64,000 nucleotides of DNA from Geobacter sp. AOG2 (lineage in GTDB: Bacteria; Desulfobacterota; Desulfuromonadia; Geobacterales; Pseudopelobacteraceae). Positions within the stretch are counted from its first letter, which is position 1. The number at the start of each line of letters is the position of its first letter. Under the pieces are notes generated by a model. It had not been told where the DNA came from. It did no database searches and saw only the letters and a program-made list of their open reading frames with translations. Shown here one piece after another: positions 63,706 to 64,000 of this stretch. The stretch spans positions 528,049-592,048 of the forward strand of contig NZ_BLJA01000001.1 of NCBI RefSeq assembly GCF_019972295.1. Reading direction: 5' to 3'. The translations under genes and the position numbers were made by a program.

Positions 63706-63740
63706 TTGTCAAAGCGAGAAGCCGTTTCTCAAAATAAGAG
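63706..63740 (+). promoter_or_regulatory. paired activator sites (UAS) for promoter E
   Basis: TTGTCAAAGCGAGAA (63706-63720) and TTCTCAAAATAAGAG (63726-63740), starts 20 bp apart, first site 97 bp upstream of the -24 element. Confidence 0.8.
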
Positions 63741-63802
63741 TAGCGCGTGCCTATTTGATGCAAAATGGTAAATGAAATTGACCAGTTATTTAAATGCTTT
63801 CA

Positions 63803-63818
63803 TGGCACGCCCGCTGCA
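63803..63818 (+). promoter_or_regulatory. sigma-54 promoter E
   Basis: TGGCACGCCCGCTGCA with the GG-N10-GC core, one change in the -12 element. The gene it drives starts near or beyond the end of the window. Confidence 0.8.
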
Positions 63819-63942
63819 ACGGCATGCAGAGAGCAACTTCCGTGAAGCAGCCGCAGCACGGGTCCGTTTTTGAAGTAAGCCTGCAAAGGGATATGAGGGG
63901 TGGGTCCTGACGATAACTCGGGCAACACTACAATGGTGTAGA

Positions 63943-64000
63943 ATGAGAACTCAAGCCAAATGCTCTGTCGTGGAAGATGTTGCGGAACACAAACACCTCG
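63943..64000 (+). CDS. possible start of the gene driven by promoter E (partial)
   Basis: A frame from ATG 63943 stays open to the end of the window (first residues MRTQAKCSVVEDVAEH). No clear ribosome binding site is seen, and only 19 codons are available, so it cannot be identified. Confidence 0.3.
   Translation, partial: MRTQAKCSVVEDVAEHKHL

Noticed and set aside
63206-63763. Minus-strand frame of 185 codons at the end of the window
   Set aside because: It overlaps the mog gene and the E activator sites and has no motif.
1-64000. CRISPR arrays, transposases, integrases and prophage genes
   Set aside because: None was recognised on either strand. The repeated elements found are the UAS/sigma-54 cassettes.

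Overview
The window reads like the chromosome of a Geobacter-type bacterium (Desulfuromonadota). It carries several multiheme c-type cytochromes, many signalling proteins (two chemoreceptors, HDOD proteins, a GGDEF/EAL regulator), sigma-54 control and a rich set of molybdenum-cofactor genes. No sequence search was run; species and family names rest on motif recognition.

Layout. 1-19 kb: the 3' part of a multiheme cytochrome; a large cytochrome of the ExtKL type whose reading frame is interrupted only by a UGA codon followed by a SECIS-like hairpin (candidate selenoprotein); an ArsR regulator and a parvulin lipoprotein; a minus-strand signalling block (MCP, response regulator, HDOD histidine kinase, DUF4388-HDOD); a 12-heme cytochrome, a ferritin-like protein and a small cytochrome. 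A tRNA-Lys at 19.2 kb marks a change of content.

19.4-64 kb: a dense metabolic region. Minus-strand genes: moeA, mobB, mobA, a porin, a lipoprotein, a flavoredoxin-like protein, an MBL hydrolase, a GNAT protein, a DUF169-ferredoxin and a DUF2064 protein. Then a Rep_3-like gene, an organoarsenic cluster (ArsS-like radical SAM, C_GCAxxG_C_C protein, ArsM-like methyltransferase, aquaporin), an MFS pump, a hemerythrin-like protein joined to a RibA remnant, a NifU-like protein, a XylR_N/V4R sigma-54 activator, a 50-residue zinc ribbon, moaA and a MOSC gene. From 41 kb: three molybdopterin oxidoreductases of the acetylene hydratase/DMSO reductase type with different partners, several small unknown proteins, a second DUF2064 gene, a TetR regulator, AAHS and OFA transporters, a heme-binding chemoreceptor, a Tes/TrsS-like radical SAM protein, a LysE exporter, moaC and moaB/mog.

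Main result. Ten intergenic regions share one regulatory cassette: two 15-bp imperfect palindromes (roughly TTnTCA-N3-yGAGAA) exactly 20 bp apart, then, 92-100 bp from the start of the first palindrome, a sigma-54 promoter with the GG-N10-GC core. Seven are on the plus strand between 29.5 and 50.4 kb, one is at 63.8 kb, and two are on the minus strand. One copy abuts the V4R activator gene. This ties the Mo enzymes, cofactor genes, transporters, ArsS/ArsM/DUF2064 genes and small metal-binding proteins into one probable regulon, and so into one undescribed physiological system. Its inducer and product cannot be read from the sequence; the XylR-type sensor domain and AAHS transporter suggest a small aromatic or other hydrophobic signal.
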